A stretch of DNA of 64,000 nt from Hymenopellis radicata (GCA_015501595.1 JADNRX010000132.1:1-64000), one strand, 5' to 3'; numbered from the stretch's first letter, positions 35,546 through 46,937 are shown. Numbers and translations are program-made. Notes: generated by a model not told the origin, from the sequence alone.

Positions 35546-36217
35546 CTATTCCTGTATGTACTATGGGAAGTGCAAAATTTTTTCACTTCGATTTCTTGAT
35601 CTCTTAATGGCGTCTGGCAGCTCTAAAATTTTGAGGCATTCATCTTTCGATGTGAACGATTGTCTGTACCGAGTATCAGATTTTTAGACCATGAGTGAGT
35701 GTTGCCAGGTCATTGACGATGAGGCTTTGCAAAATGGCGGGCAATGCAAAATCGGTCACGGTGTGACTAAGGAAGCCGAGGGCAGCCGGCGCGCCAGATT
35801 TACCTGACTCCGTCACGCTTCTTTGCACTCGAGCTCGAGCGTTGCTTTCAACAACGACGAGAAACGCGTAGTCCCGCTGTGTTGCGTATTTTATGCGGCG
35901 AAGACGGACTTGACATATACATCTAGCCTGTGCCAGCGTCCCAGCCCCGTCCGGTACATCCTTCTCTTTCAACAGTGCCATCATTGGCGCAGTGCAAAAA
36001 AATCACGCTGGCTTTCGCACTCTTTTAAATCATTATACTCTTTGCACCGATGTTGTCACCTAATTGAGTAGACAGATATCTCAAATACATGTAAGTATAA
36101 GTCCTTGAAATAAAATTACGGAAGGATACGAGTAAGAGCTGGGCGTATGAGAGGCCAAACACCAGAAATTTTGCACTTCTGATCGGTTTTAAATTTGCAC
36201 TTCCCATACAGGAATAG
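35546..36217. mobile_element. TA-flanked MITE, 672 bp (copy C)
   Basis: Copies A and B have an uninterrupted CACGTACGTACATACC here. Copy C has an insert starting CTATTCCTGTATG and ending CATACAGGAATAG, flanked by TA on both sides. The inverted repeat extends inward (GGGAAGTGCAAA at both ends), with a 5-bp interruption in the left arm. No transposase frame is present. The TA duplication fits a Tc1/mariner-like non-autonomous element; it has different ends from the copy A MITE. Confidence 0.88.
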
Positions 36218-36593
36218 TACATACCCCACTGCTATTACTAATCGGGCCTCGGCTCCCAAAACATAGTCCTGTAACCGAACCTTATACTGTGACAAGTCGA
36301 CGATATAAGAGGATATAAGCAGGTAGACTACCCAAAACACACAGACCCAATCAACCAGATTACTCTCCATTGACAGGTATACACACACTATAATACACTA
36401 TTTCGGAGAAAGGAAAACCATACGATACTACTCGAAAAGAATGAATGTCAACGTCAGATATAATGCAAATGTATATGGATGGTGGGGGATATAGGATAGA
36501 AAGCATGGAAAGCATGATAAGACAAGAAGAGAGACAGAGAGAGAAATGAAAAATGATGCATGCAAAATGTGAGAGAAAAAGAAGAGGAAGGAA

Positions 36594-38918
36594 TCAACGT
36601 CCTGTAGTTCTAGCATTGCGCGCCGACCGCCTCGGCACGACATTGTCCATAAGCCCCTTCTTGCCCCTGCCGCCCCGTGCGCCCTTCCCCCGTCCCCTCG
36701 TCGGCGGCGTAGCAGGCACATCGCTCATACTCTCATCCGACGGCCTTGCCTTCTTCCTAGGCGACGCAATGTCCATCGAAACATCATTAGTCTCCGCAAC
36801 CGGATCCTCAGGCATCGGAGTCAACGACCTCTTCCCATTCCCATTCACATTGACGGGCGCAACCTCCTCGTTCGCCGACTGGTTCGTCAGCCGCTCAAAG
36901 TTGGCAATCAAATCCGGGGAAAGTCCAACGTCCGGGACCTCCTTGTTGTCGTCGATGCGCGAATGCATGATCTGGCTCCGGCGCTGGATGGGAGCGGACA
37001 CGTTGGCGCCCTGGGATCCAGACGCGTCGATGTCCGAGAAAGAATCGGCAGTCATCATGGAAAGATCGCGTGGGACGACCTCGCGATTGCACCGTGCAGA
37101 AGGGGGCTGGTAGTCGGGAAAGTCGGAGTGGTCGTATATAACGTTGTAACTCATTAGCCAAGGATGCACGAGCGCTACTTCGCACGTCATACGTTCAGCA
37201 GGATTCGTCTTGAGGAATCGATAGATGAAATTTTCCGCTAGAAATAGGTAGTTCAGTCAATGCGGCGTGGCGGAGAAATTCCTGCACGCACCATTCACAG
37301 TCAGGTTTCTCTCCCGAAGAACAGACCAGCAAATTTGGCGAGTGCGAATACGCTCTCGGATGTCGGCAGGCCCAGCGCTGTCATCGAACGGACTGGAATT
37401 TGTGAGCCTGGCCAACGCGTTAGGAAAATGTAGCAAGTCGAAAATGAGGACATACATGCAGAAGACGATGACGCCGATACTCCAAGCGTCGACAACATTT
37501 CCATAGCCAGTGATACCATTTTGTGTGACCACCTCAGGAGCGAGATAGCTAGGCGTTCCGCACATAGTCTACAGGAATTTTAGCCATGTCGCTTATGATG
37601 AAGAACAAGCCATACTCGGAGCATGGTCGCGCTGTCCGCCACCTTTGCCAGACCAAAGTCGGCAATTTTGACTTGAGGAGGATTATGAAGCGTAAGGAGG
37701 ATGTTCTGAGGGTAAGCGTAAGCATATATAACGCCGTGAATAATCGAAAATTACCTCCGGCTTGAGATCCCGGTGGGCGATGTTTTTAGAGTGGCAAAAC
37801 TAATCGCAGTTAACCAGATGTAACGATATTTCAAACAAAGGACTCACAGCCAGTGCATCACACATCTGGTAAGTAAAGTGCTGAGCAATGTCTTCACCCA
37901 GACCTTGTCGGGCTAGGATGTAGTCAAGAAGATCACCGCCTTCCACAAGTTCAATAACCAAGTCTAGCATGCGTAAGCCTTCATTGTAGTGAAACGTGGA
38001 GGGAGACTTACTGCGTCCACCATCAGGTTGCTTGAACATCTTCTTGAAGCCACAGATGTTGGGATGCTTCAACGAGGCAATGATAGCAATTTCACGATCG
38101 AGCTGCGTTTCCCTCTGATCGGCCTCTTCGCGTCCCAGATTTTTGGCATGGATCATTTTGACGGCGACAAACAGACCTGTCTCGCGCTCAACGGCCCTCA
38201 TGACGGTCGCGAAAGCACCTTTACCGAGCTCCCGTACGAGGTCATACTCAGCGTGTAATCCTGTCTTGGGAGTGCTGTTCGTCAAGGAGCGGAAGATGAA
38301 GCCTAGAGGAGATACGCGTTGTAGTACTTGATTACGTGTTGTATGGACGACTCACGATAGTCTTCCATGCTCTCTGGGGCTTGAGGACTAACGTTCCCGA
38401 ACGCAATTTCGTTGCCTTCGTATAAAACACTACTCTGACCTTTGCCGATCTTGACGCTGTTGATCTGCGAATACCTTTCAGATGCGAAGGTGGACGAACG
38501 ACTGATTCTCTCGACTCACAAAGGTGCCATTGCTCGACTTGTCCCGTACAACGACGCATGACTGATCGCCATCTATCCCATCCCATCTAATTTCAGCGTG
38601 TTCGTTGCCTAACGTTCGTCTCGGTATGAGGGAGAAAGGAGAAGATGGAATGTGATACGCACTGACTTTGAAGCCAGGGAACAGCACATCGTTGAGTGTG
38701 TCGTTCCTGCCTATTTTGTAAAGCGGTTTTCGACGGTCGAACTTGATAGGGAGTAGGTTTTGGTTACAGGGGATGAGGACGCCCCAGAGGTTAGCGTCCT
38801 TGGGAACCTGGGAGGGCTGTTCGACGGCCTGGGTCTGCTCGGCGTCGTCCTCCTGAGTGGCCTGCCCAATGATGTCGTCGTCATGAGGGGCGTCGTTGGC
38901 TGGAGCGTCGGTCTGCAT
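36594..38918 (-). CDS. chk2: FHA-domain checkpoint Ser/Thr kinase (Chk2/Cds1/Rad53 type), copy C, intact
   Basis: Ten exons join in frame: 38918-38663, 38608-38520, 38464-38356, 38302-38012, 37963-37848, 37799-37755, 37705-37616, 37568-37456, 37407-37292 and 37237-36594, giving 622 aa. Domain order and motifs match copy B: FHA, kinase with HRDLKPEN and DFG, then a basic tail. Protein differences from B lie mainly in the tail (EVPDVG for EVADVG, EEVAPVN for EEGAPVN, plus the three extra residues). The upstream region is unique: the duplication ends 65 bp before the ATG, so this copy has a different promoter from A and B. An ACGCGT hexamer (MluI cell-cycle-box type) lies 217 bp upstream of the ATG. 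Position next to single-copy genes makes C a candidate for the ancestral locus, which is inference. Confidence 0.93.
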
Positions 38919-38983
38919 TGTGTGGATGTGTAGTGTCTAGAGTAGTGGATGAAGGTGGGAAGGAGAGAGCTTGTGATGGCCCC

Positions 38984-39964
38984 TTTTATACGTCAAGGAC
39001 AGAATATGCCACTCGACGCGCTTTGGTCAGGAAAGTGGTGGTCAAAGAGCTGTGCGATGGTCCTCCTGATTGACGGGCGCTAATTTAGACTTGCACGGAA
39101 ATAGCGGGTGATAGTGTTCGTTGAGCGATCTGGGACGCGTCGAAGATCTTCGGGAAGTCGTTTTTGCCGTCCTAGAGGGAGATGTGGGTGCCTTTTCAAG
39201 GAGGACTTGAGTAAGGATGCCCGCAAGGAATACTGGAATAGGCGACAAAGAGTCAACTGTCACATTGTAACACTGCGTGTCTGGCCCTTTGACGGGCCGA
39301 AATAATTTCGGGATTTGCCATTGCTCCCTTTGTCTTGCAATTGTTCCTATTTATTCTAAGCTGCAAAGCAACTACAAAGACCAGTCTTTGGCTAATCTTT
39401 TCCCATCTGAACTAAGATCTGTCTCTTGTAGGAGGTCCTGCAACTTTGGCCCTGATAAGGATTTAGAACACACCCGCATTTTATGTACATGTAGTATTAG
39501 TAAACTCTCCCGGACTCTCGTAAGACTATAGCGGAAGATTACACGTCAAGGATTCATTCAAGGGTGAGTTGTCAGAGTTGTGCATATTGTGTGGCGTAAG
39601 TATCTTACAGAAGACGGAACTTTGTCGGCAGGCCGCAGTTCTCATGTCGGACCAGTCGGCATCCCACCATTTTGAACCTGAGCCTGACCTGAGCTTATCG
39701 TCGATCAATTTCTACCACTTGAGTTGCTTTGAACACTACACGAATTCTCGTCAATCCCTAGAGTCGCGACCAGGTTGCAAATTGCCTCCAGCACTCATGT
39801 GATACGAAGCTCCTTCACGATGACGACCATACAACCGCATATTAGTGACGCCACCGTCATCGCGTCCAACTTGCGCTTATACCCTCGTCTCAGCCTTCCA
39901 GAACGACTTCTTTGGCCCTCAAAAGGCATTCCTGCCTCGTGTCTGCCACCTCTTTTCCACCACC
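38984..39964. other. Single-copy intergenic region between kinase copy C and chitinase
   Basis: The genes on either side point away from each other, so this 1-kb stretch holds both promoters. Apart from the ACGCGT hexamer I see no gene, RNA or repeat. Confidence 0.6.
39135..39140. promoter_or_regulatory. ACGCGT hexamer upstream of kinase copy C
   Basis: A single ACGCGT lies 217 bp upstream of the copy C kinase ATG. In yeasts this hexamer (MCB) is bound by MBF and drives G1/S and replication-stress genes. One copy is weak evidence because the hexamer is expected by chance every few kilobases. Confidence 0.2.
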
Positions 39965-41604
39965 ATGTTTGTCGAACGACTCTGGCCATTACTGTTCATT
40001 CTAGCCGTACCGGTCTTCGCTCGCCCTCGAGTGGCATCTGCGTGGTATGCAGGATGGCATGCTACAGATTTTCCTCTGTCAAGCGTTAGCTGGTCGAAAT
40101 ATACTCAGATGACTTATTCGTTCGCGTGAGTGCAGCCATTTCGTTTGGCCTACTTATGTGCTAACAGACCACCAGTGTTCCAAGCCCAGATGGAACTCTT
40201 TCTCTTGAGGAATCCGATAAAGCTTTCATCCCCCAGTTTGTTTCCGAAGCGCACAAACACGTACCCAACTTCGTTTTGCTGTCGAGTAAAGTATCTGACC
40301 ATGTAACAGAACGTTCTAGCAAGCCTGTCTATCGGAGGATGGGGAGGATCGCGTTTCTACTCATCTAGCATGGATTCCTCCAAGAATCGCACCGCGTTCG
40401 TGGACCAGGTTCTTGATCTGGTCTCCGAATACTCTCTAGACGGCGTTGACTTTGAGTATGTCCGACTTGTCTCCATCCTCTTCCTTCCATCTGATCACCG
40501 TATGTAGCTGGGAATACCCCAACCGCCAAGGCCTCGGCTGCAACACCATCAACGCCAACGACACCGCCAACTTCCTTTCCTTCCTCCAAGAGCTTCGCGA
40601 ACGCCCCGCTGGGAAAAACCTCACACTGTCAGCGGCGACTTCCCTCAAACCCTTCAACGATTCTTCCGGCACGCCGCTCACCGATGTATCCCCGTTCGCC
40701 GACGTCCTCGACTACATCGCCATCATGAACTACGACGTCTGGTCCTTCTGGTCGCCTGCCGTCGGCCCCAACGCGCCGCTCAACGACACATGCGCACAAC
40801 CCGCATACCAAAACGGGTCAGCAGTCTCTGCAGTAGACGCGTGGGCGAGCGCGGGCATGCCTCGCGATCAGATCGTGCTTGGTGTCGCGTCTTACGGGCA
40901 TTCCTTCCACGTGAAGGAGGGTGATGCCTTTGGTAGTGACGGCAGTGACGTGCTCCAGGCGTATCCGGCATTCAATTCCTCTGTCCACGGTAAAGGGGAC
41001 AGGTGGGACGGTGACGGGGGTGTCGACGTATGCGGGGTAGAGCAGGGCCCGTCTGGCGTCTTTACGTTCTGGGGCTTGGTGGAGGAAGGGTTTATCAATC
41101 CTAACGGCTCCGCTTTGGACGGTATCGGGTATAGGTATGATGATTGCAGTCAGACTGTAAGAGTTTTTTTGTTTGTTGACGTCGGTTCGCGCTCATGGGT
41201 CTGTTTAGCCTTATGTGTATAAACCGACAAGCGAGGTGATGATTTCGTTTGATAATGCCGAGTCGTTTGCTGCAAAGGTGCGTGGCAGACCGAGTCGCGA
41301 ATATGTTTGCTGAGACGGTATGTGCAGGGTAACTTCATCAGTGAGAACGGGTTGGGGGGTTTTGCGATGTGGGAAGCAGGTGGCGACTACAAAGATATGT
41401 TGCTGGATTCTATTCGTACGTTGACCGCATCAACGAGTGGCATTTTAACCGACAGTCTTCTTAGTATCAGCCACGAGTGGAACCAGAAGCTCGCTCACTT
41501 CGGCTCCCTCAGGAACTTCTCCATCATCCACCGCGTTTTCTTCTCGTCGTGTTTCAGTGCTTGTTCTCGTTCTCCAGGTTGTCTTCTCGTCGCTGTTTCT
41601 GTAA
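39965..41604 (+). CDS. Secreted GH18 chitinase with Ser/Thr-rich C-terminal tail
   Basis: Seven exons join in frame: 39965-40125, 40176-40260, 40310-40455, 40508-41156, 41209-41277, 41328-41415 and 41456-41604, giving 448 aa. The N-terminus MFVERLWPLLFILAVPVFAR is a signal peptide. The GH18 barrel shows LSIGGWGGSRF and the catalytic motif DGVDFDWEYP, whose last acidic residue is the proton donor. MNYDVW, the Y-G-H-S-F segment and GGFAMWEAGGDY follow. The last exon encodes a Ser/Thr-rich stretch and ends in a hydrophobic tail (VSVLVLVLQVVFSSLFL), which suggests a GPI-anchor signal and hence cell-surface attachment. It would hydrolyse chitin in cell-wall remodelling or nutrition. The split aspartate codon in DFD across intron 3 supports the splice model. 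Confidence 0.92.
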
Positions 41605-42440
41605 GCGGCTCACGGACGCAGAATTCTGGTATCCGTTCGAGACATGCCTTTTGATTCAATTGAACCACGTCTTGCCCCCAACACGCTTTACACGCGTGTT
41701 CGCCGCGGACGCTCTGACATGGTTACTACGATCAGCTGCATCATCCACCTCTAACAAACTCCAGCTTGGATTTTTTTTATGAACACCATCATCATACATG
41801 TATAGCTGTGTACCCGCTAATCGAACCCTTGCTTTTAATTTCTCGACGCGAACGGATCAGAGGCCTCCATCCGGACCGACGTCGACGTCTATCCCATCAA
41901 TGCCTTTCCCTTCGGTACCAATGACACTTGGAGATATATACAGTGGCTATAATGGAAGCTCGGACCCTGTCCAAAACGGAGTAGTTGTCCCCTCGAGGCA
42001 TTGAGATTATCTATGTATGTCGAGGGCGGTGCCTGGCAATGAAACGTCCCAACGAACAAGAAGCCTGGGTGTGGCAGCCTCGTTGGCCACCGCCTCGAAA
42101 CCGATCTGCCATTCCTGGGTCCCTCGGTCCTCTCCCTCCTCCCCGTGATATGTCAAATTCCAGCGCATACACTCGTCCGCATTGACGGCACATGCCGAAT
42201 ACCATCCGTCGAACATGCCTTCAACTTGCCTCTTTTAGGGCATCCTTTGTACTCGGAGGGTGTGAACGATGCTGCATTGCTCATTGTTCGACACCGCCGG
42301 CTCGAAGCCTCACCCCTAGCGCAACGGTATATATAAGAACGAATGCGCATTCTCATCTAATTTCCTACTACCCCCGCGCCCCAATCAAACGTACGCGTCC
42401 CCCCCCCGCGCCCTCCCCATTACCCACACCTTCGTGGCAG
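41605..42440. other. Intergenic region downstream of chitinase
   Basis: Short unassigned frames on both strands (for example 41798-42004 plus and 42007-42216 minus) have no recognised similarity. A TATATATAAG box at 42328-42337 lies about 105 bp upstream of the next ATG and may be its core promoter. Confidence 0.45.
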
Positions 42441-42653
42441 ATGACCAACGATCCATCATCCGGCGCGCAGCAGCGAAAACGAGACGCCCCCAGTCCTAAA
42501 CCCAGTCCAAAGCTGTCGCCTGCACAGGCTATATCGGAGGCGTGGAAGCGGGAGTCGGCGGAGAGCAAAGAGCGGTGGAGGCGGCTGCAGGAGGAGGCAA
42601 AGCGGCAATACACAAATCCTCGCAAACGGATAAGCCGCATACCCAAGCTATGA
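42441..42653 (+). CDS. Small half-HMG-box-like protein, 70 aa
   Basis: The single exon from ATG 42441 encodes a Pro/Lys-rich N-terminus followed by AISEAWKRESAESKERWRRL and EEAKRQY. This resembles helices 2 and 3 of an HMG box (I-x-x-x-W-K ... K-x-x-W/F-x-x-L-x-x-E-x-K). The first HMG helix is missing: no P-x-R-P-x-N-A-F motif is found upstream. It may be a truncated gene, a short DNA-binding adapter, or part of a gene whose first exon I missed. The TATA-like box and the basic C-terminus support a real gene. The open frame extends upstream to 42192 but without family resemblance. Confidence 0.5.
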   Translation: MTNDPSSGAQQRKRDAPSPKPSPKLSPAQAISEAWKRESAESKERWRRLQEEAKRQYTNPRKRISRIPKL

Positions 42654-42886
42654 TGGATGCATGACGAGGGATTCTTGACACGGGTGTTATGAGAACCTGC
42701 TATTCTTCGGTACGCCCTCGCAACCGCTCTTCCGCGATCCAGACGCGTAAATCCCCTTTCTTTTCATCCTCCAGACTTTAATGCTTCTTGGTGCTGCAAA
42801 ACGGACAGTTGTTGTATTAATCTATTCGTGTTTTTTATGAAAAAGAGAAAAGAGCAGAGGCTTACCGTATACTGTCTAATTGAATA

Positions 42887-44664
42887 TTATGCCGAACCGC
42901 CAACGCCGGGAATGGGTACGGATTCCATCTCTTCGCCGTCGTCTTCGTCGTACTCGGCATCGTCTTCAAAGTCGTCCTCTTCCTCCTCCTCCAGGGCAGC
43001 TTCAGCCTCCGCTTGAGCTTGCGCTGCAAGGGCTGCCCCGGCGATCGCCTGCTCCAACTGCTGCGTCTGCTCATCGGATAGACCGTACATCGATAAGGAC
43101 GTGGGCTGTGCATCGGGAGCGGGTGCTGTTGGAGCAGGATCTGCAGCTGCATCTTCGTCAGAGGAAGCCTGTGCGGCTTCGCTTGTCGTTGGGGCAGCGT
43201 CCGGCTTGTTATGGATCTGAGCGCGCGCGATGACACTCGCCAATGCGGACTGGCCTTTGGCGGCATCCGTGGGCGGCGCAGGCACAGGTCCCGTACTTGT
43301 CACAAGAGCATTGGAGACTCGAGTCTGCAATAGCGGATGGAGCGTCAAGACCGTTGTTTGCAGAGCCGACAGCATGGACGGCTGAATCTCGCCTTCTTCA
43401 ATGTCACTGATTCCACCGGTCGCGACGCTCACAGCGATCCCATTCCACATCTTTGCTCGCTTCTCCTCCCTCATCATATCCCCATCGTCGTCATTCTCGA
43501 CCTCTATGATCTCACCATGCACACACGCCTGGCCCTTGGCACCATGGTTTTGACTGACCTTCTTGTGCCGCCTGATGGCGTCTTTCCGAGAAAATATCTT
43601 GTCGCACCCAGAGCACTTCCAGGCCTTCTTGTCGTGTAGCTTGACGTGTCGTTTAAGATCGTGATTACGAACAAAGGAAGCTGGACACGATGTGCAGCGG
43701 TATGGACGCTCGACGGCATGAACACGCTGATGATTACGCAAAGTGTATAGCCGAGAAAATGTTTTCTGGCAACCGCTAATGAGGCATGGATACACGGCGG
43801 TAGCGATAGAGCTGGATTGAGGGAGAGACTGGCCGATCTGGATACCCGTGAGGACGCCGATGACCTGGATGAGTCCACCAATTTCTTGAAGGGCGTTCAT
43901 TCCTAAGCCAGCGCGAGGGGAGGAAGTGACGGCAAAGAGGAAAATCTGGTGGAGATGGAGCTGGATGGGCGAGATGAGGGCAGGTTCGAGGGGATGACCA
44001 GAGGATGCGGCGAGGGCGCGGCTGACGGCGCCAACTGCTTCCATTAACTGGGCATTGAGATCATAATGCTGAGCATACGTCCGTTTTGGGCTGGACATGA
44101 CGTTCTCGTCGTGGTCGCGTTTACGCTTGCCTTTATCCAGCTGAATAGAAGACGCATTCGAGAGCCGCAAGTTCCCAAATAAGCTGTCGGTCCGGGCAAG
44201 AGCAACAACGGACTGGTGAAGGGGCATCGCGATCTCTTTTGGGACGCGACCAGACGAAACTGAGGACGTGATGACATTGAAAACACTGGCGCCGCCCATG
44301 TTGGGAATGATTGAGGATTCAAGGGTGGTGCGGGCCAGAGTGTCGCTGTCCAGGAAAGTAAGGATGTTCTTCATTGTGGCGATGAGGTCCTGCTCCTTCT
44401 TGGAGCCCGCAGACTGGATCGGAGGCGCAGCAAGAGGCGGTGGAGGTTGTACCGGGCTGGCGCGGGCACTGGCACTGGTTGGGGGATCACCGCGGGGGCG
44501 GCAGCTGCTGCTGCATTTACTCGATGTATATCCGCCAATAGTTCTGCTCGAAGACGCTGCGCCATCTTCTCAGCCTCGGCATCGATATCGTCGTCATCTT
44601 CATCTTCGTCCCACTCCGCGTCCTCGTTGTCGGGCTCGACATTGTTGACTGGTGGTTCTGTCAT
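42887..44664 (-). CDS. C2H2 zinc-finger transcription factor
   Basis: A 495-codon open frame (44374-42887) is preceded by an exon starting at ATG 44664 (MTEPPVNNVEPDNEDAEW, very acidic). The two lie in different frames, so an intron is needed. Joining CCA before GTGCCAGTGCC to TCTGCGGGC (62-nt intron, about 44481-44420) keeps the frame, but the exact site is uncertain. Three consecutive fingers are clear: YPCLISGCQKTFSRLYTLRN..H, YRCTSCPASFVRNHDLKRH and WKCSGCDKIFSRKDAIRRH. A basic KRKRDHDE patch lies upstream of them. The C-terminus is Ala/Glu-rich and ends in a long acidic run, typical of an activation region. Expected size is about 570 aa. Likely a nuclear sequence-specific regulator; targets unknown. 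Confidence 0.82.
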
Positions 44665-45749
44665 TGGTCAAAGATTTTTTCGGCAAAGAAACGCGCTTCA
44701 CGTGCCTTCCATACTCGGCGAACCCCGCCCGAGTCCCGACTACGTTCGAAAATTCAACAACAACTCGTGAAACGCGTCGTTGATCGAATACTTCTGCTGT
44801 CAGGCTATGATAAACGTTTCTTAACGGTATCACCAACTTTCAAGTCAAGACACAAGCAGGACATCGGCGAGGAAACCAAGTTGAACCGTGATCGCGATGC
44901 AGTCGGTCGGAGACAAATTCAATTCACAACTCGTTCTTCACCATCTTCACCAGGAATTGTGATACCTCTATTTCTATACGGTGCCGATAGGCATTATTCG
45001 ACCATTAATGACTAGCATTTCTTCCCAGAGCCTCTTGACCCCGTTACCTTTCCAGAAAGATGAGGGAACTGCGCATTGCAAGACAAGGGCTTATGGCACT
45101 CGTATTACAATCGCGCTCTAAGGTATGTCCATAGACATGACTCATTTCGATGGTCCTTGCTAAGTACGCTTCCGAGTGAAATCCTTGCGGAGACCATCAG
45201 AGACCTCAAGAACCTGCGGTTCATTCTTTCGGCGTCTTCGTGGATACCGCCCGAATGGCTCCCCAAAGACGTGCCACTTCTCGCTACGAATACAGAGCTC
45301 CTCTCTAAGCTGAGGAATATGATGATGTGGGATGACCATGTTAGAGCCACTATGTAGTAGTGACGATCGCCCCCCGCGATCAGGCGCAAACCGCACACCA
45401 GAGCGGTCTCAGATTGTCCAGCTCACAAGCTTTCTTTTGCACCATGACAACACCTCAAACGTCCGCGCCCATCAGGCAGAATCCGGCCAACGACAACAGA
45501 AGTTGTGAAATAGGAACGTTCGTTGCCTGTGAGTATAGTGTGAGCGTTTTCAATTGTAGATCCATACTCATTGTGCGGCGACAGGGTGTGTGATAGGAGG
45601 CATATTGAGTTTTGTGTGGTGAGTACTACTACGAAGATGTTCGAATCCTTGCTTGTCTCATTACATGTCCAGCTCCGTACGTTTTCATGGTCATGCGCGA
45701 ATCCTGACACTGACGCCAGTGAACTACTTAGTATACTACCCATTATGCA
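44665..45749. other. Intergenic region with possible short spliced frame
   Basis: Mostly unassigned. A short plus-strand frame from ATG 45060 (MRELRIARQGLMALVLQSRS) could splice over about 78 nt (45122-45199) to a second exon ending near 45306, giving about 56 aa, but nothing supports it beyond GT-AG ends. Further exon-like sequence at 45445-45745 also cannot be joined convincingly to the next gene. Confidence 0.3.
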
Positions 45750-46674
45750 ATGATGACTGCTGACGAAGGTGAGTCTATGTTACCTCTATCTCAAGACACG
45801 TTCACATTCCCTTCAATTCCAGGTGGCTTCGAAACACTCGCAGCATTCTGTGAATGGCGCGTAGCCTCTACCGCCATTTTGCTCTGTTTTGAGGTCTGTC
45901 ATCGCCGTCAATGAATTTTGCAACTGCCGTTCTCATTCCGGGTACCTGCAGATCGTTCTCCTCTGTATGGCGGCTGGGGTATGTCCACTCTTTGCGTATT
46001 TCTGCGGCTTGGTTTACGGAATTCAGTATGGCATGAAATGGAGCCACAAGATTACCGCATTCTGCGGTGTTAATCTCGTGCTGGTGATACTTTCTGGATT
46101 GATTCATGTCATTATGACACGCCATCAGAAGGTGCGTCCTTGCCATCCTGTCTGATTCCTGATTCCCATACGCAATTAGGCAGCCATTTTGACCAGTTGT
46201 GCGGAGTTTAACGCGACTGATACTAATAGTCTTTACTACCTTTACTATCCTTATGCTTTCATTTTCTACTATTCTGATGTGGTAGAGACGAAGGCTGAGG
46301 CCGCGCAGTGTATGTTCTATTCTTCTGACATCATTGGCAGACGTTAATGGGGTACCTCGTCAGGGTGTCGCTCAGCGTGGAACTCGAGCATATTCTGGGA
46401 TATCGTGCTATATGTCCTAGCCATCGGTTCGTTCTGCTCTCAGATTCTGTCAATGTCGTCGTATTGACCCATCATAGTCTTCACATTCATCAAAGTCGTG
46501 ATGTCTGGAGTTCTCCATTTCAGTGCAGGAGAAGTAGGCAGAGAACCTGCTACACATCCTCAGGGATACCATCAGCTTCCTCAGAATGTTGAAGCCCAAG
46601 CTGCACCGTCGACGGGAGGCAGCGGACTTGAAACGGAGCTTCCGCCGTACAAGTCAACCCAAGAGAGTCGATGA
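45750..46674 (+). CDS. Multi-pass membrane protein, 219 aa
   Basis: Six exons join in frame: 45750-45768, 45823-45893, 45952-46131, 46180-46309, 46364-46426 and 46478-46674. The protein starts MMTADEGGFETLAAF. It has hydrophobic segments around STAILLCF/IVLLCMAAG, FCGVNLVLVILSGLIHVIM, YYLYYPYAFIFYY and FWDIVLYVLAIVFTFIKVVM, about four membrane spans. The soluble C-terminus ends ELPPYKSTQESR, with a PPxY-like motif that could recruit a WW-domain ubiquitin ligase (inference). A 48-nt stretch inside exon 3 (46,0xx, GTATGT to TCAG) could be a further in-frame intron. The donor of intron 2 (GTCTGT) is unusual. I do not recognise the family. Confidence 0.72.
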
Positions 46675-46937
46675 ATGTTACGTAATGATAAGATGCACCT
46701 GTAGTACCATATGAAGAGTAAACTGTCCTGTCTTCACCTCACGAACCGAGAGAGCGATACGTGTCGGTCAGTATGTATTCTATACAGCTTGAAGTTGCAA
46801 ATCAGCAACAAGTTCGGATCCATTTCGGATCATCCGATAAGAGAGCAATCTTATCGACTTTATTTGGTTCCATACTCGAATTTTTATTTTGAGATGAGGA
46901 TTGGCTTCCACTCGGACTCCTTTGCATTCGGACCACC

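Larger units (their letters stand above)
30030..38983. repeat. Segmental tandem repeat, copy C (truncated both sides)
   Basis: High identity to copies A and B begins near GGAAGGTTCGTACC at about 30025 (A about 592) and stops abruptly after GTGATGGCCCC at 38983, which is A 8825. The copy therefore lacks the 3.4-kb right arm found in A and B. Beyond the break lies single-copy DNA. It carries an intact kinase gene and a private 672-bp MITE at 35546-36217. By eye it is somewhat more diverged from A and B than they are from each other, although the relation changes along the copy. Confidence 0.92.

Noticed and set aside
1..39000. LTR retrotransposon or rDNA array as cause of the large repeats
   Set aside because: No reverse transcriptase, integrase or rRNA sequence, and units contain an intron-bearing host gene, so this is a segmental duplication.
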